The translations under genes and the position numbers were made by a program. Under the pieces are notes generated by a model that made no database searches, was not told where the DNA came from, and saw only the letters and a program-made list of their open reading frames with translations. A DNA stretch of 64,000 bases from Streptomyces europaeiscabiei. GTDB lineage: Bacteria; Actinomycetota; Actinomycetes; Streptomycetales; Streptomycetaceae. Location: contig NZ_CP107841.1 in assembly GCF_036346855.1 (NCBI RefSeq), positions 744,001 to 808,000 on the forward strand. Reading direction: 5' to 3'. This document shows positions 52,303-60,518 of the stretch, one piece after another (within the stretch, counting starts at the first letter, position 1; each line of letters starts with the position of its first letter).

Positions 52303-52714
52303 TCGAGAGCTGGGCGTCGACGGCTCCTCCATCGCCCCCGGAGGCGCCGTACAGCAGCAGACCGCCAACAACACCGCCAACCACTGGTGGAAGATCGTCC
52401 CGGCCGAGAACGGCTACTACAAGATCTTCAACACCAACAGCGGACAGGTCCTCGGCATCAAGGACGCCTCCAACACCGCCGGGGCCACCGCGCTCCAGTG
52501 GGGTGACACCCTGACCGCCGACCACCTCTGGTCGATCGTCGACGCCGGCGGCGGCTACGCCAAGCTCGTCAACAAGAACAGCGGCAAGGTGCTCGGCATC
52601 CAGAACATGGCCACGTCGTCCGGGGCCCAGGCCCTGCAATGGGACGACACCGGTACCGCCGACCACTTGTGGCGCATCACCGCGGAAGACGGCTCCACAC
52701 CGTTCACCACCTGA
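52303..52714 (+). pseudogene. Ricin-type lectin domain tail of a second secreted protein
   Basis: Plus-strand frame GVDGSSIAPGGAVQQQTANN, HWWKIVPAENGYYKIFNTNS, VLGIKDASNTAGATALQWGD, HLWSIVDAGGGYAKLVNKNS and VLGIQNMATSSGAQALQWDD, then stop at 52712. This is a RicinB_lectin_2-like domain with three repeats. The upstream catalytic part is missing; within 15 bases of its start the sequence is already the minus-strand glycosidase tail. Confidence 0.75.
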
Positions 52715-52719
52715 CCGGA

Positions 52720-52754
52720 CGTCAGCCGCGGTTCCCCAGGGACCGCGGCTGACG
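52720..52754. terminator. Rho-independent-like terminator after the lectin tail
   Basis: Thirteen-base stem (CGTCAGCCGCGGT and its complement) with a 9-base loop, followed by CCTTTC. It is the original terminator of the lost secreted-enzyme gene. Confidence 0.85.
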
Positions 52755-52758
52755 CCTT

Positions 52759-53060
52759 TCACTTGGCTGGAAGGCGGAAGCTCGAGATCCTCGGGCCCCT
52801 CCCCGGCGTTGTTCGCCGGCGGGCACAGGGTCCTCTCTTCCAGTCACCGATGACGCTTCCACTGGCCTGCTCGGCGAAGGTCGTCTGCGGACACGCGCCC
52901 TCACCGCAGCGGAACCGACGGACCTGTAACTCGATCACCAACCGACGCTGCCCGACCGCAAGGCCGCAAGGCCACGTACCTATCGGTGGTGCACCCACGC
53001 GGACCTCACCTCGCAGCCGGAACATCCGGCCCGCTCCGCAGTCGCCCGGGCCCGCACAAC
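52759..53060 (-). mobile_element. ISL3-family transposase, N-terminal fragment
   Basis: The minus-strand frame contains GQRRLVIELQVRRFRCGEGA then CPQTTFAEQASGSVIGDW, the second zinc-finger half of ISL3-type transposases. The stretch before it (RGEVRVGAPPIGTWPCGLAV) is degraded. No catalytic residues are present. Confidence 0.65.
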
Positions 53061-53114
53061 CACCAACGGGCGTACGAAGTTGCCTGGCTTTGGCAAGATT
53101 TTCGTAGGCGTAGA

Positions 53115-53600
53115 TCATTTCGGTGCCGTGATCGACCGGTCCGCGCATTGGCGGCGGAGGTGGGCGATCAGGACGACGCGGTGGCGTAGAAGTGGGACAC
53201 GGGCTCGTCCTGCCATGAGGCGCTTCTGGAGCTCGACGTCGGTGATGCGGCCTTCGTCGACAGCAGAACTGTGGATCGTGGCGATTCCTTGGTCGACAGC
53301 CTCCAGGTCTTCGCGCAGGGCTCCGGCGAGACAGGCAAGCGGTGGCAGTCCACTGCTGGCGGGTTCGTCGAGCCAGGCAGGCAGGGAGCCGGCGTCGCGG
53401 TTGTCGAGCATGACGGCGAACCGGCGGACCAGGTCGTGGGCGTATTTGAGTTCCGGGCAGCGCTCAAGGAGCCGGTGCAGGCGGGTGGTGACGTCAAGGC
53501 CGCGGCGATCGGGGTGAGTGGTTTCGCGCAGAAACCCGGACGAGCATCGGACTGGTCGATGTCGGCCGACGGCTCCGACGCCCATCTGGCCGCGTAGGTT
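53115..53600 (-). mobile_element. ISL3-family transposase, C-terminal fragment
   Basis: The minus-strand frame reads LHRLLERCPELKYAHDLVRR, FAVMLDNRDAGSLPAWLDEP, TDVELQKRLMAGRARVPLLR, HRVVLIAHLRRQCADRS: the usual end of an ISL3 transposase. It lies upstream, in transcription sense, of the N-terminal fragment, so the two pieces are in the wrong order for one gene. They come from different copies or from a rearrangement. Confidence 0.7.
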
Positions 53601-53656
53601 CGCGCGCGCACCGCCTGGTCGGAGGTTCACCGCTAGTGGTCGCCGGGGGCATGCAG

Positions 53657-53770
53657 TCACACGACACTCAGCCGGTCGGGGCCGGTGAGCTCCAGCGCGT
53701 CCTCGATCGAGGGGAGCACTCCGTCGCGGCTGAAATCCCACTGGCGGCGCACATCGGCCGTGCGATTCGC
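53657..53770 (-). pseudogene. Aldo/keto reductase fragment
   Basis: About 35 residues (ADVRRQWDFSRDGVLPSIED, ALELTGPDRLSVV) resemble the WDFSADGVRRSLEASLDRLG segment of fucose-dehydrogenase-type aldo/keto reductases, such as the one at 2135-3187. No more of the gene is present. Confidence 0.45.
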
Positions 53771-53957
53771 TGCGGCCACGGAGGCAGGACGGAAGAAGGC
53801 CTCTGGGTTCGGAATGGACGTACTCGTCTGCCCGCCACCACACCCTGTCACCACCGAATGTGAGAAAGGACCGTTGATCAGACACTCCCGCTCCCCCTGG
53901 GCGGCGAGGCAAGGGCGCTGTCCAGGGGGAAGGAGGATCGGCGGCTGTGTCAGGGAG

Positions 53958-54752
53958 TTACGAGGCGTTGGTGAGCTTCTGGATCTCTGTGGGCAGGGGC
54001 TTGTCGAGGTCGGCCACGTAGATCTGCATCGTGTCGAGGGAATCGTCGACCGCGATGGCGATGCCGGGGTCGACACCGGGGATCTTGTATGCGGGCGATT
54101 CCGGCTGAGGGACGAGGCCGTCGTTGTTGTCGTCGGGTGTGTCGTTGCAGGCGACATGGACGGCCTTGCCCACCTTGTTCCCCGCCTTGAAGTCGTGGTG
54201 GACGGTGATGCCCGTGTAGACCTGGCCGGCGAATTCCACTTCCGCCGCGCAGGCGCTTTCAAGCAGCGGCGTTGCCGCCTCGGTCTTCGTGGTGGCGCCG
54301 TCGATGAGCTTCTGAACCCTGGCGGGCAGCTTCTTACCGGAGTTGACCACGTAGAAGACGTCGTCGACCGCGATGGCGATGCCGGGGTCGACACCGGGGA
54401 TCTTGTATGCGGGCGATTCCGGCTGAGGGACGAGAGCGTCGTCCTTCCCGTCCGTGTCGTCGCACGTGACCGAGACGGCCCTGCCCGCCTTGCCACCGAT
54501 TTCGAAATCGACGTTCTCGACGGCCCTGTAGACGCGGCCGTCGAACTCCACGTCGAGCGGTTCCGCGCAGGCAGCGGGGGCAAGCTGGGCCGGGCTCTCC
54601 GACCTGGTCTTCGAAATTGCCTGCTCCGGCTGGGACTTCGCGCTCGTGTCGTCCGACGTAGTCGACGAGCATCCGACGGCGAGAGAGGCGAAAGCAGCCG
54701 TCACCATCAGTATCTTCTTCACATTTCGGGCAGCAGTGATCGTAGTGGTCAT
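53958..54752 (-). CDS. Putative lipoprotein with internal domain duplication
   Basis: A 264-residue exported lipoprotein. The N-terminus KKILMVTAAFASLAVGCSST gives the signal and lipobox. Two homologous domains follow, each starting with a Cys (CAEPLDVEFDGRVYRAVENV and CAAEVEFAGQVYTGITVHHD) and each containing a Cys before the D-rich part. Both carry the same 24-residue segment beginning VPQPESPAYKIPGVDPGIAI, encoded by identical 74-base stretches. It resembles DUF6281-like proteins as I recall them. It lies downstream of the sigma/anti-sigma pair in the same orientation, so the sigma factor may control it. Confidence 0.75.
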   Translation of the reverse strand: MTTTITAARNVKKILMVTAAFASLAVGCSSTTSDDTSAKSQPEQAISKTRSESPAQLAPAACAEPLDVEFDGRVYRAVENVDFEIGGKAGRAVSVTCDDTDGKDDALVPQPESPAYKIPGVDPGIAIAVDDVFYVVNSGKKLPARVQKLIDGATTKTEAATPLLESACAAEVEFAGQVYTGITVHHDFKAGNKVGKAVHVACNDTPDDNNDGLVPQPESPAYKIPGVDPGIAIAVDDSLDTMQIYVADLDKPLPTEIQKLTNAS

Positions 54753-54967
54753 GGTTCTTCTCCTTGATGACTGTTCGGCGGACAGGGAACTCTTCCCGTG
54801 CCGAGAGGGGGGCCTGCGTGGCTGCAGACCGCGATGCGAGGCCGCCGTACGGCGACCGAATGTTTCTGCCGCGCGTCGGATGCGGTGTGCCGACGTATGA
54901 GGCTGAAGTGCGATGGGGCGCCGCTGCGCCCCGCCAGCCGGGCGGCACGGCGCCTACCCGGGTTCGC

Positions 54968-55594
54968 TCATTTCCCGAAGGCCTGGCGGAACAGGTTCCT
55001 GTCCTGGTCCGTGGCCCGGACCGTTCCGCCGCACACCGGCACTACACCGTTCTCGGCGGTCACGAGGTAGTGCTGACCCGCCTCGAACACCCATCCCTCC
55101 GGCCAGTCCTCGTCGTTGCTGAGGCGGGCCGTGGTGGTGTCGCCGCCGCGGTACCAGTGGTCGATACGGAACTCGACCCTGTCGCCCGCTTCTGAGGTCA
55201 CCGTGCCCTCGAAAGCGGTCGAATTGCCGCGCAGTGTGTCGACGGTGGGCTTCGCGCACGCGGCTGAGGGTGCCCCGCTGTCGACGCCCTCAACGGTCAG
55301 AGCCAGAGGGCCGGCCGAGGGCGACGGACCTTGGTTCGTCGTGATCCCCCAGGTGATACCGCCTCCCACGAGCAGCGCGGCGACCGCTGCCAGCGCGAGG
55401 AGGTTACGGCGGCCCGCGCCTGGGCGGCGCTTCGGCGGCAGAGCCGTGACGGTGGCGGCGCTGGGCGCCGAGTGGGTCCTGGTGTCATGGGTGATCGCGT
55501 CCTCCACAAGACGGTTGACGTCCGGCAATGGAGCGTTCGAGGTCAGTGCCGGGTCCACGGCCTTCAGGTGGGCCAGCAACTCGTCGTCGTTCAC
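54968..55594 (-). CDS. Putative anti-sigma factor (membrane-anchored)
   Basis: A 208-residue protein with an acidic N-terminal segment (MNDDELLAHLKAVDPAL), a basic stretch, one membrane helix (LLALAAVAALLVGGGITWGI, about residues 65-84) and an extracytoplasmic domain containing two Cys (SAACAKPTV and VPVCGGTV). The start overlaps the sigma factor stop by four bases. This is the standard layout for an anti-sigma factor that holds an ECF sigma at the membrane. No HXXXCXXC zinc motif is visible, so it is not a ZAS protein. Confidence 0.8.
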   Translation of the reverse strand: MNDDELLAHLKAVDPALTSNAPLPDVNRLVEDAITHDTRTHSAPSAATVTALPPKRRPGAGRRNLLALAAVAALLVGGGITWGITTNQGPSPSAGPLALTVEGVDSGAPSAACAKPTVDTLRGNSTAFEGTVTSEAGDRVEFRIDHWYRGGDTTTARLSNDEDWPEGWVFEAGQHYLVTAENGVVPVCGGTVRATDQDRNLFRQAFGK

Positions 55595-56160
55595 CGACTG
55601 CTCCTTCCTTCACTCGTCTCATGTCCGGCCGGTGCGCTGTTCTTTCGCTCGAGCAGTCCGGCGAGTTTCTTCTTCGCCCGGTGCAGCCGGATGCTCACGG
55701 CATTGGAGGTCATGCCGGTCACCTCCGCGATCTGGCGCGGCGTCAGCTCCTCCCACGCCCACAGGAGCACCACCTCACGATCCAGCGCGCCGAGCTTGTC
55801 GAGTGCGGCGTGCAGGTCGGTGTGGTCGGCCGGTGCGGTCGGGAGCGCCTCGCGCGTCCGGGTCAGCCGCTCCACCAGCCGCAGCCGACGTCTGTCCGCT
55901 CGGCGGGCGTTGGCCAGACAGCCGCGGGCCACGCCATAGCACCAGGGCAGTACGTCGTCGGGATCGACCGCGGGGCCTGCCCCGAGCCCCGGCACATCGT
56001 CGAGACGACGCCAGAGCACAAGCAGCGTCTCAGAGAGGACGTCATCGACCACGTCCACCTCCGCCCGCCGCACCAGATACCGGTACAGCGGCTCCACCAC
56101 CACCTGCGCCAGAGCCTGGAAGCGGGCCTCTGGATCCCGGGTCGTTCCCTGTTCCGTCAT
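55591..56160 (-). CDS. ECF-type RNA polymerase sigma factor
   Basis: A 189-residue sigma-70 family protein. Region 2 reads LYRYLVRRAEVDVVDDVLSE then TLLVLWRRLDDVP, region 4 ALDREVVLLWAWEELTPRQI then AEVTGMTSNAVSIRLHRAKK. ATG at 56160 gives normal length, with GGCAGGG upstream. The last 20 residues are unstructured. It would direct expression of a small regulon, probably including its own operon with the anti-sigma gene. The signal is unknown. Confidence 0.9.
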   Translation of the reverse strand: MTEQGTTRDPEARFQALAQVVVEPLYRYLVRRAEVDVVDDVLSETLLVLWRRLDDVPGLGAGPAVDPDDVLPWCYGVARGCLANARRADRRRLRLVERLTRTREALPTAPADHTDLHAALDKLGALDREVVLLWAWEELTPRQIAEVTGMTSNAVSIRLHRAKKKLAGLLERKNSAPAGHETSEGRSSR

Positions 56161-56599
56161 AGATTCCACACCCTGCCCTGTCCGGCACCCGCCGCATCCT
56201 TTCAAATGAGCGACCCGGACCATCGGCAGGGAAACACCCCTGAGCGTGGGCCGTCACGCGCAAGCTGCTCGTGCGACGAGCGGCACCTGCGTGTGATGCG
56301 CTCCGGAGCGAGTTTTGCCCCGACGGTTCGTGCCCAGCCATCCGGTGGGCTGGACCGACAGATCGACCAGTGCAATCCGCGAAAATGCCTGGTCAAGAGT
56401 TCGATGGACAGGAGTGGGCGAGGCCGCCGGGTGAGTCTTGCTGCTCTGTGGCCGCTGCGGCGCCTCGCCGGATGTGTTGGCGTTCGGCGCGGGCCCAGCC
56501 GGTCTCCGCGCAGCTGTGGTTCGGCCGACACTGGGGTTATCGAATCATCAATGTCGAACATTCCGATCATCGCCCACGCCTTGTACCCGGCCGTCGCAG
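56161..56599. other. About 440 bases without a gene
   Basis: Upstream of the sigma operon, presumably with its promoter. Reading frames here are Arg/Pro-rich and not gene-like. Confidence 0.45.
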
Positions 56600-56819
56600 A
56601 CGCGGACCACGTCGCGGACGCCCTGGTCAGGAAGGTGCCCGGCCGCCGGTCCCCGCCCACCATGTCCACGGCCACCCAACGGTGCCGGGTCGAGCCGTCG
56701 TGCACCCGGTCCGTGCCGAGCTCAGCGAAGAACTCGGTGATGTACTCGCTGGATCGGTAAGGGAAGTACTTCGGCTCCGACGAGGCGCCCGCATCGTCAG
56801 AGCCGAGGTTTCCGCACAC
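56600..56819 (-). pseudogene. Possible abortive-infection-like (AbiJ-type) N-terminal fragment
   Basis: The minus-strand frame from a GTG at 56819 reads SSEPKYFPYRSSEYITEFFA, ELGTDRVHDGSTRHRWVAV and then loses protein character. This segment looks like the N-terminal domain of AbiJ-related or similar actinobacterial defence proteins, from memory only. Without the rest it is not functional. Confidence 0.35.
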
Positions 56820-57208
56820 CTACTCGCCCGGCGATTCGAGCGTTCCCTTCCTGGACTTCAGGGCAGAGCCCCCACGCCATCGCTGCCGCACCAGGTCGGC
56901 CGCGCGCACCCTGGCACGCGCATGAGCGCCCATGCACGTGACCTTCGCTGCCGCTAGGTCGATACTTCCTGCAGATGCGATCCCGCCGAGCCGTGCCCGA
57001 CCACTCCAGACACCTGACGCCTCGTCATCAAAGTCAGCACTGAGTCCGCATTGAGTCAGCATTGAGTCAGCATTGAGTCAGCATCAGTACCGTTGGAGCC
57101 CGACCGCGACCGCCACGAACCGTCAAGGTCGACAACTGAACGAACCTGTGATGACCTGCAAAAGGCGCCGGCCGGAGGCTCGTCTCATCATCTCACCAGG
57201 AGGCACCC
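56820..57208. promoter_or_regulatory. Leader region of the dhaKLM operon
   Basis: A 389-base gap that holds an 11-bp direct repeat array and a CAGGAGG ribosome-binding site ahead of dhaK. No gene recognised. Confidence 0.55.
57039..57082. repeat. 11-bp direct repeats upstream of dhaK, four copies
   Basis: ACTGAGTCCGC once, then ATTGAGTCAGC three times head to tail. The 11-base period equals one helical turn, so a regulator could bind all copies on one DNA face. It ends about 125 bases before the dhaK start. Confidence 0.85.
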
Positions 57209-58201
57209 ATGAAGATGTTGATCAACGTCGCGGAGAGCGTTGTCGCGGACGCGTTGCGGGGGATGGCGGCCGCGCATCCCGAGTTGACCGTGGACGTGGA
57301 GAACCGGGTGGTGGTGCGGCGGGACGCGCCGGTGGCCGGGAAGGTGGGGCTGGTTTCCGGGGGTGGCTCGGGGCACGAGCCGTTGCACGGTGGGTTCGTG
57401 GGGCCCGGCATGCTGTCGGCGGCCTGTCCCGGTGAGGTGTTCACGTCGCCCGTGCCGGACCAGATGGTCCGGGCCGCCGCGGCCGTGGACAGCGGGGCCG
57501 GGGTCCTGTTCATCGTGAAGAACTACACCGGTGACGTGCTGAACTTCGACATGGCGGCCGAACTCGCCGAGGACGAGGGCATCCGGATCGCCAAGGTGCT
57601 CGTCAACGATGACGTGGCCGTCACCGACAGCCTCTACACCGCCGGGCGGCGCGGCACGGGCGCGACCCTGTTCGTGGAGAAGATCGCGGGGGCCGCCGCC
57701 GAGGAGGGGCAGCCCTTGGAACAGGTGGAGGCACTGGCCCGGCAGGTCAATGAGAACTCCCGCAGTTTCGGGGTGGCCCTCAGCGCCTGCTCCACGCCGG
57801 CCAAGGGCAGCCCCACTTTTGATCTCCCCGCCGGGGAACTGGAGTTGGGCGTCGGCATCCACGGTGAGCCGGGGCGTGAGCGGCGCGCGATGATGACCTC
57901 GCGCGAGATCGCCGACTTCTCGGTGAACGCCGTCCTGGACGACATGAGCCCGCGCAATCCGGTGCTGCTGCTCGTCAACGGCATGGGCGCCACCCCCCTG
58001 CTGGAGCTGTACGGCTTCAACGCGGAGGTGCAGCGGGTCCTCACCGAACGCGGGGTCGTCGTCGCCCGCACCCTCGTCGGCAACTACGTCACCTCGCTCG
58101 ACATGGCCGGCGCGTCGGTGACGCTGTGCCAGGTCGACGAGGAGTTGCTGCGGCTGTACGACGCGCCCGTGCGGACACCGGGACTGCGCTGGGGTGTGTG
58201 A
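57209..58201 (+). CDS. dhaK: Dihydroxyacetone kinase subunit DhaK
   Basis: A 330-residue substrate-binding subunit of the PEP-dependent dihydroxyacetone phosphotransferase. VGLVSGGGSGHEPLHGGFVG near residue 50 and GVGIHGEPGRERR carry the family signatures; the His of GIHGEPG binds dihydroxyacetone covalently. The N-terminal MKMLINVAESVVADALRGMA is typical. CAGGAGG precedes the ATG. With DhaL and DhaM it converts dihydroxyacetone to its phosphate for glycolysis. Confidence 0.95.
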   Translation: MKMLINVAESVVADALRGMAAAHPELTVDVENRVVVRRDAPVAGKVGLVSGGGSGHEPLHGGFVGPGMLSAACPGEVFTSPVPDQMVRAAAAVDSGAGVLFIVKNYTGDVLNFDMAAELAEDEGIRIAKVLVNDDVAVTDSLYTAGRRGTGATLFVEKIAGAAAEEGQPLEQVEALARQVNENSRSFGVALSACSTPAKGSPTFDLPAGELELGVGIHGEPGRERRAMMTSREIADFSVNAVLDDMSPRNPVLLLVNGMGATPLLELYGFNAEVQRVLTERGVVVARTLVGNYVTSLDMAGASVTLCQVDEELLRLYDAPVRTPGLRWGV

Positions 58202-58287
58202 GGCGGCCGACGGCCGCCCCGCCCGACGAAGGTCTCGCGACCGCGTCCTGACTGTCTGTCAATTCACGTATCACGCAAGGAGATTTT

Positions 58288-58905
58288 GTGCTCGACGCCG
58301 ACTTCTTCCGTCGCTGGATGACGGTCGTCGCGGCCTCGGTGGAACGCGAGGCCGAGCGGCTCACGGCGCTCGACTCGCCGATCGGGGACGCCGACCACGG
58401 CAGCAATCTGCGCCGGGGGTTCGCCGCCGTGGCGGCCGTGCTGGAGAAGGAGGCGCCGGACACGCCCGGCGCCGTCCTCGTGCTCGCCGGACGGCAGCTG
58501 ATCTCGACCGTCGGTGGCGCGTCCGGCCCGCTGTACGGCACTCTGCTGCGCCGCACCGGCAAGGCGCTCGGTGACACGGCCGAGGTGAGCGAGACTCAGT
58601 TGACGGACGCGCTGCGCGCCGGGGTCGACGCGGTGATGGCGCTGGGCGGGGCCGCTCCGGGCGACAAGACCATGATCGACGCGCTGGTCCCGGCGGTCGA
58701 CGCGCTCGCCGAGTCGTTCGTCGCCGCACGGGCCGCCGCCGAGGAGGGCGCCCTGGCGACCACGCCGTTGCAGGCCCGCAAGGGCCGGGCCAGCTACCTC
58801 GGTGCGCGGAGCATCGGGCACCAGGACCCCGGTGCCACGTCCGCCGCGCTGCTGATCGCCGCCCTCGCCACCGCCGCCGGGAGCCCGGAGGCCACCGATG
58901 TCTGA
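58288..58905 (+). CDS. dhaL: Dihydroxyacetone kinase subunit DhaL
   Basis: A 205-residue ADP-binding subunit. LDSPIGDADHGSNLRRGF carries the Asp residues that bind the Mg-ADP, and STVGGASGPLYGTLLRR follows, then DKTMIDALVPA. GTG start with AAGGAG upstream. It overlaps dhaM by eight bases. It passes phosphate from DhaM to the substrate held on DhaK. Confidence 0.95.
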   Translation: MLDADFFRRWMTVVAASVEREAERLTALDSPIGDADHGSNLRRGFAAVAAVLEKEAPDTPGAVLVLAGRQLISTVGGASGPLYGTLLRRTGKALGDTAEVSETQLTDALRAGVDAVMALGGAAPGDKTMIDALVPAVDALAESFVAARAAAEEGALATTPLQARKGRASYLGARSIGHQDPGATSAALLIAALATAAGSPEATDV

Positions 58906-59308
58906 TGTGAAGCCGGTCGGCATCGTGCTGGTGTCGCACAGTGCCGCCGTCGCCGCCTCGGTCGCCGAGCTGGCGATGGGGCTCACCGGTGGGGGCGCCG
59001 CCGTTCCCGTCGCCGCGGCCGGCGGCACCGAGGACGGCGGCCTGGGCACCAGCGCCGAGCTGATCTCCGCGGCGGCGGCCTCCGTCGACCGCGGCGCCGG
59101 CGTCGCGGTCCTCGCCGATCTCGGCAGCGCGGTCCTCACCGTGAAGGCCCTCCTCGCCGAGGGCGACGAACTCCCCGCGGACACCCGCCTGATCGACGCC
59201 CCGTTCGTCGAGGGCGCCGTCGCCGCGGTCGTCACGGCCTCGACGGGCGCGGACCTCACGGCGGTGGCCGCCGCGGCTTCGGAGGCGTACGCGTACCGCA
59301 AGGAGTGA
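58898..59308 (+). CDS. dhaM: PTS-dependent dihydroxyacetone kinase phosphotransfer subunit DhaM
   Basis: A 136-residue EIIA-mannose-like protein. VGIVLVSHSAAVAASVAELA has the active His (VSHS). GGTEDGGLGTSAELISAAAA follows, then VAVLADLGSAVLTVKALL. It consists of the EIIA domain only, without the HPr and EI-like extensions found in some enterobacteria, so it must receive phosphate from the general HPr. It is the last gene of the operon and is followed by a strong hairpin. Confidence 0.93.
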   Translation: MSDVKPVGIVLVSHSAAVAASVAELAMGLTGGGAAVPVAAAGGTEDGGLGTSAELISAAAASVDRGAGVAVLADLGSAVLTVKALLAEGDELPADTRLIDAPFVEGAVAAVVTASTGADLTAVAAAASEAYAYRKE

Positions 59309-59331
59309 TCATCCGAGGAACCCGGCACACG

Positions 59332-59371
59332 GGTTCGGGCCTGTCGCCCGATCGGCGACAGGCCCCGAACC
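59332..59371. terminator. Terminator after dhaM
   Basis: Stem GGTTCGGGCCTGTCGCC pairing with GGCGACAGGCCCCGAACC (one bulged base) across a five-base loop. It lies between convergent dhaM and chitosanase genes. Confidence 0.82.
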
Positions 59372-59378
59372 GGTGAGG

Positions 59379-60107
59379 TCAGCCCGCCGCCCCGCCACGC
59401 ATCGTCGCCCCTCTGCTCATCGCCACCCCTCCCACCCATTTCCGCGCCAGTTCCTCCCCCAGCTCCACCGCCGCCTCGTGGTCCTCGATCGGGGTCACCC
59501 TGGAGTCTTCGAAGAGGATGTAGGTGACGCCGGAGGCCGTACCGCCCTTGCGCGGGTCGGGGCGGATTCCGAGGGCCTCGGCCGTGGCGTACGAGGCCTC
59601 GCCGATGATGTTCTGGGGTCCGGTGTCGCCGACGACGGCGTACTGGACCCTGCCCTTGTACACGACGGCGGCGACCGAACCGCCCTTGATGCCGTGGACC
59701 CGGTAGTCCCAGACACGGCTCGCGACGGGGACGACGATGAACGGCAGGCTCTCGGAGCGTAGGTACCGGCCGTCGGACTGCAGGAACGACGTGGCGGGCT
59801 GGAACCACGGGTCGGTGCTCCTGTTGCAGCGCGGGCTCGGCCGACCGTCGCAGTCGATGTCCATGTCGGCCTTCCAGAACACCGCGCCGTCGACGCCGCA
59901 GACCGGGATGCCGGCGGGGGTGCCCGCGTCGCTTCTGTACAACCCCTCGGACACTCGGACGCAGCCACGCGCCTTGGCCAGCAGCTCGGCGGCGGTCACA
60001 CCGCCCTCCCGGTGCACGGGCCGCTGCGGGTGGGCCAGGGCGGGCAGGGCGACGGGGGCCAGCAGGGCGGCGCCGACGGCGGCCAGCGTCAACGAGCGGA
60101 CACGCAC
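59379..60107 (-). CDS. Secreted GH75-type chitosanase
   Basis: A 242-residue exported protein. The signal peptide VRVRSLTLAAVGAALLAPVA ends at ALAHP. The domain shows VFWKADMDIDCDGRPSPRCN, the catalytic Asp region of family 75 chitosanases, then YLRSESLPFIVVPVASRVWD, QYAVVGDTGPQNIIGEASYA and YILFEDSR. GTG at 60107 has AGGAGAGGG upstream and gives a proper signal peptide. It would cut chitosan outside the cell. Confidence 0.85.
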   Translation of the reverse strand: MRVRSLTLAAVGAALLAPVALPALAHPQRPVHREGGVTAAELLAKARGCVRVSEGLYRSDAGTPAGIPVCGVDGAVFWKADMDIDCDGRPSPRCNRSTDPWFQPATSFLQSDGRYLRSESLPFIVVPVASRVWDYRVHGIKGGSVAAVVYKGRVQYAVVGDTGPQNIIGEASYATAEALGIRPDPRKGGTASGVTYILFEDSRVTPIEDHEAAVELGEELARKWVGGVAMSRGATMRGGAAG

Positions 60108-60518
60108 GATGAGGAACCCTCTCCTGGGGGAACATGACGGACACTCACCCAAAGGTGGTGCGCGTCGAAGAGGACGGCCACCGGGAGAGGGCCGGACGGA
60201 TCACGGCGCCCGTCGCACAAGTGCGCGGCCGAGGGCCCGGGCCGGACTCGGCCCCGGCCGCTCGGCCGCTCTAGTCGGCGCGGGATCGGCGACGACAGCG
60301 GCCCGCGCCGTACGACGCGAACGGGCCTGGAAATCACGCGAGTTCACGCCGTGTCAGAGCACCAGCATACGTATCCGCCCGCCGTGCCGTGAACCGCGTC
60401 GCAGCCACCACGGCCATCGGGCGCGGCGCTGGGCGGCGGTCGTTCACTCCCCGCTCACCTCTTGATGTGACCGCGTCGGTCGTGCCATACAGGGAGATAG
60501 GTACAGACCAATCCCGCC
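60108..60518. other. 411 bases between divergent genes, nothing recognised
   Basis: Presumably contains the promoters of the chitosanase and the FnIII lipoprotein. No gene-like frame was seen. Confidence 0.45.

Noticed and set aside
57039..57082. PhoP (PHO box) site
   Set aside because: The 11-base period fits, but the unit ATTGAGTCAGC does not match the GTTCACC core.
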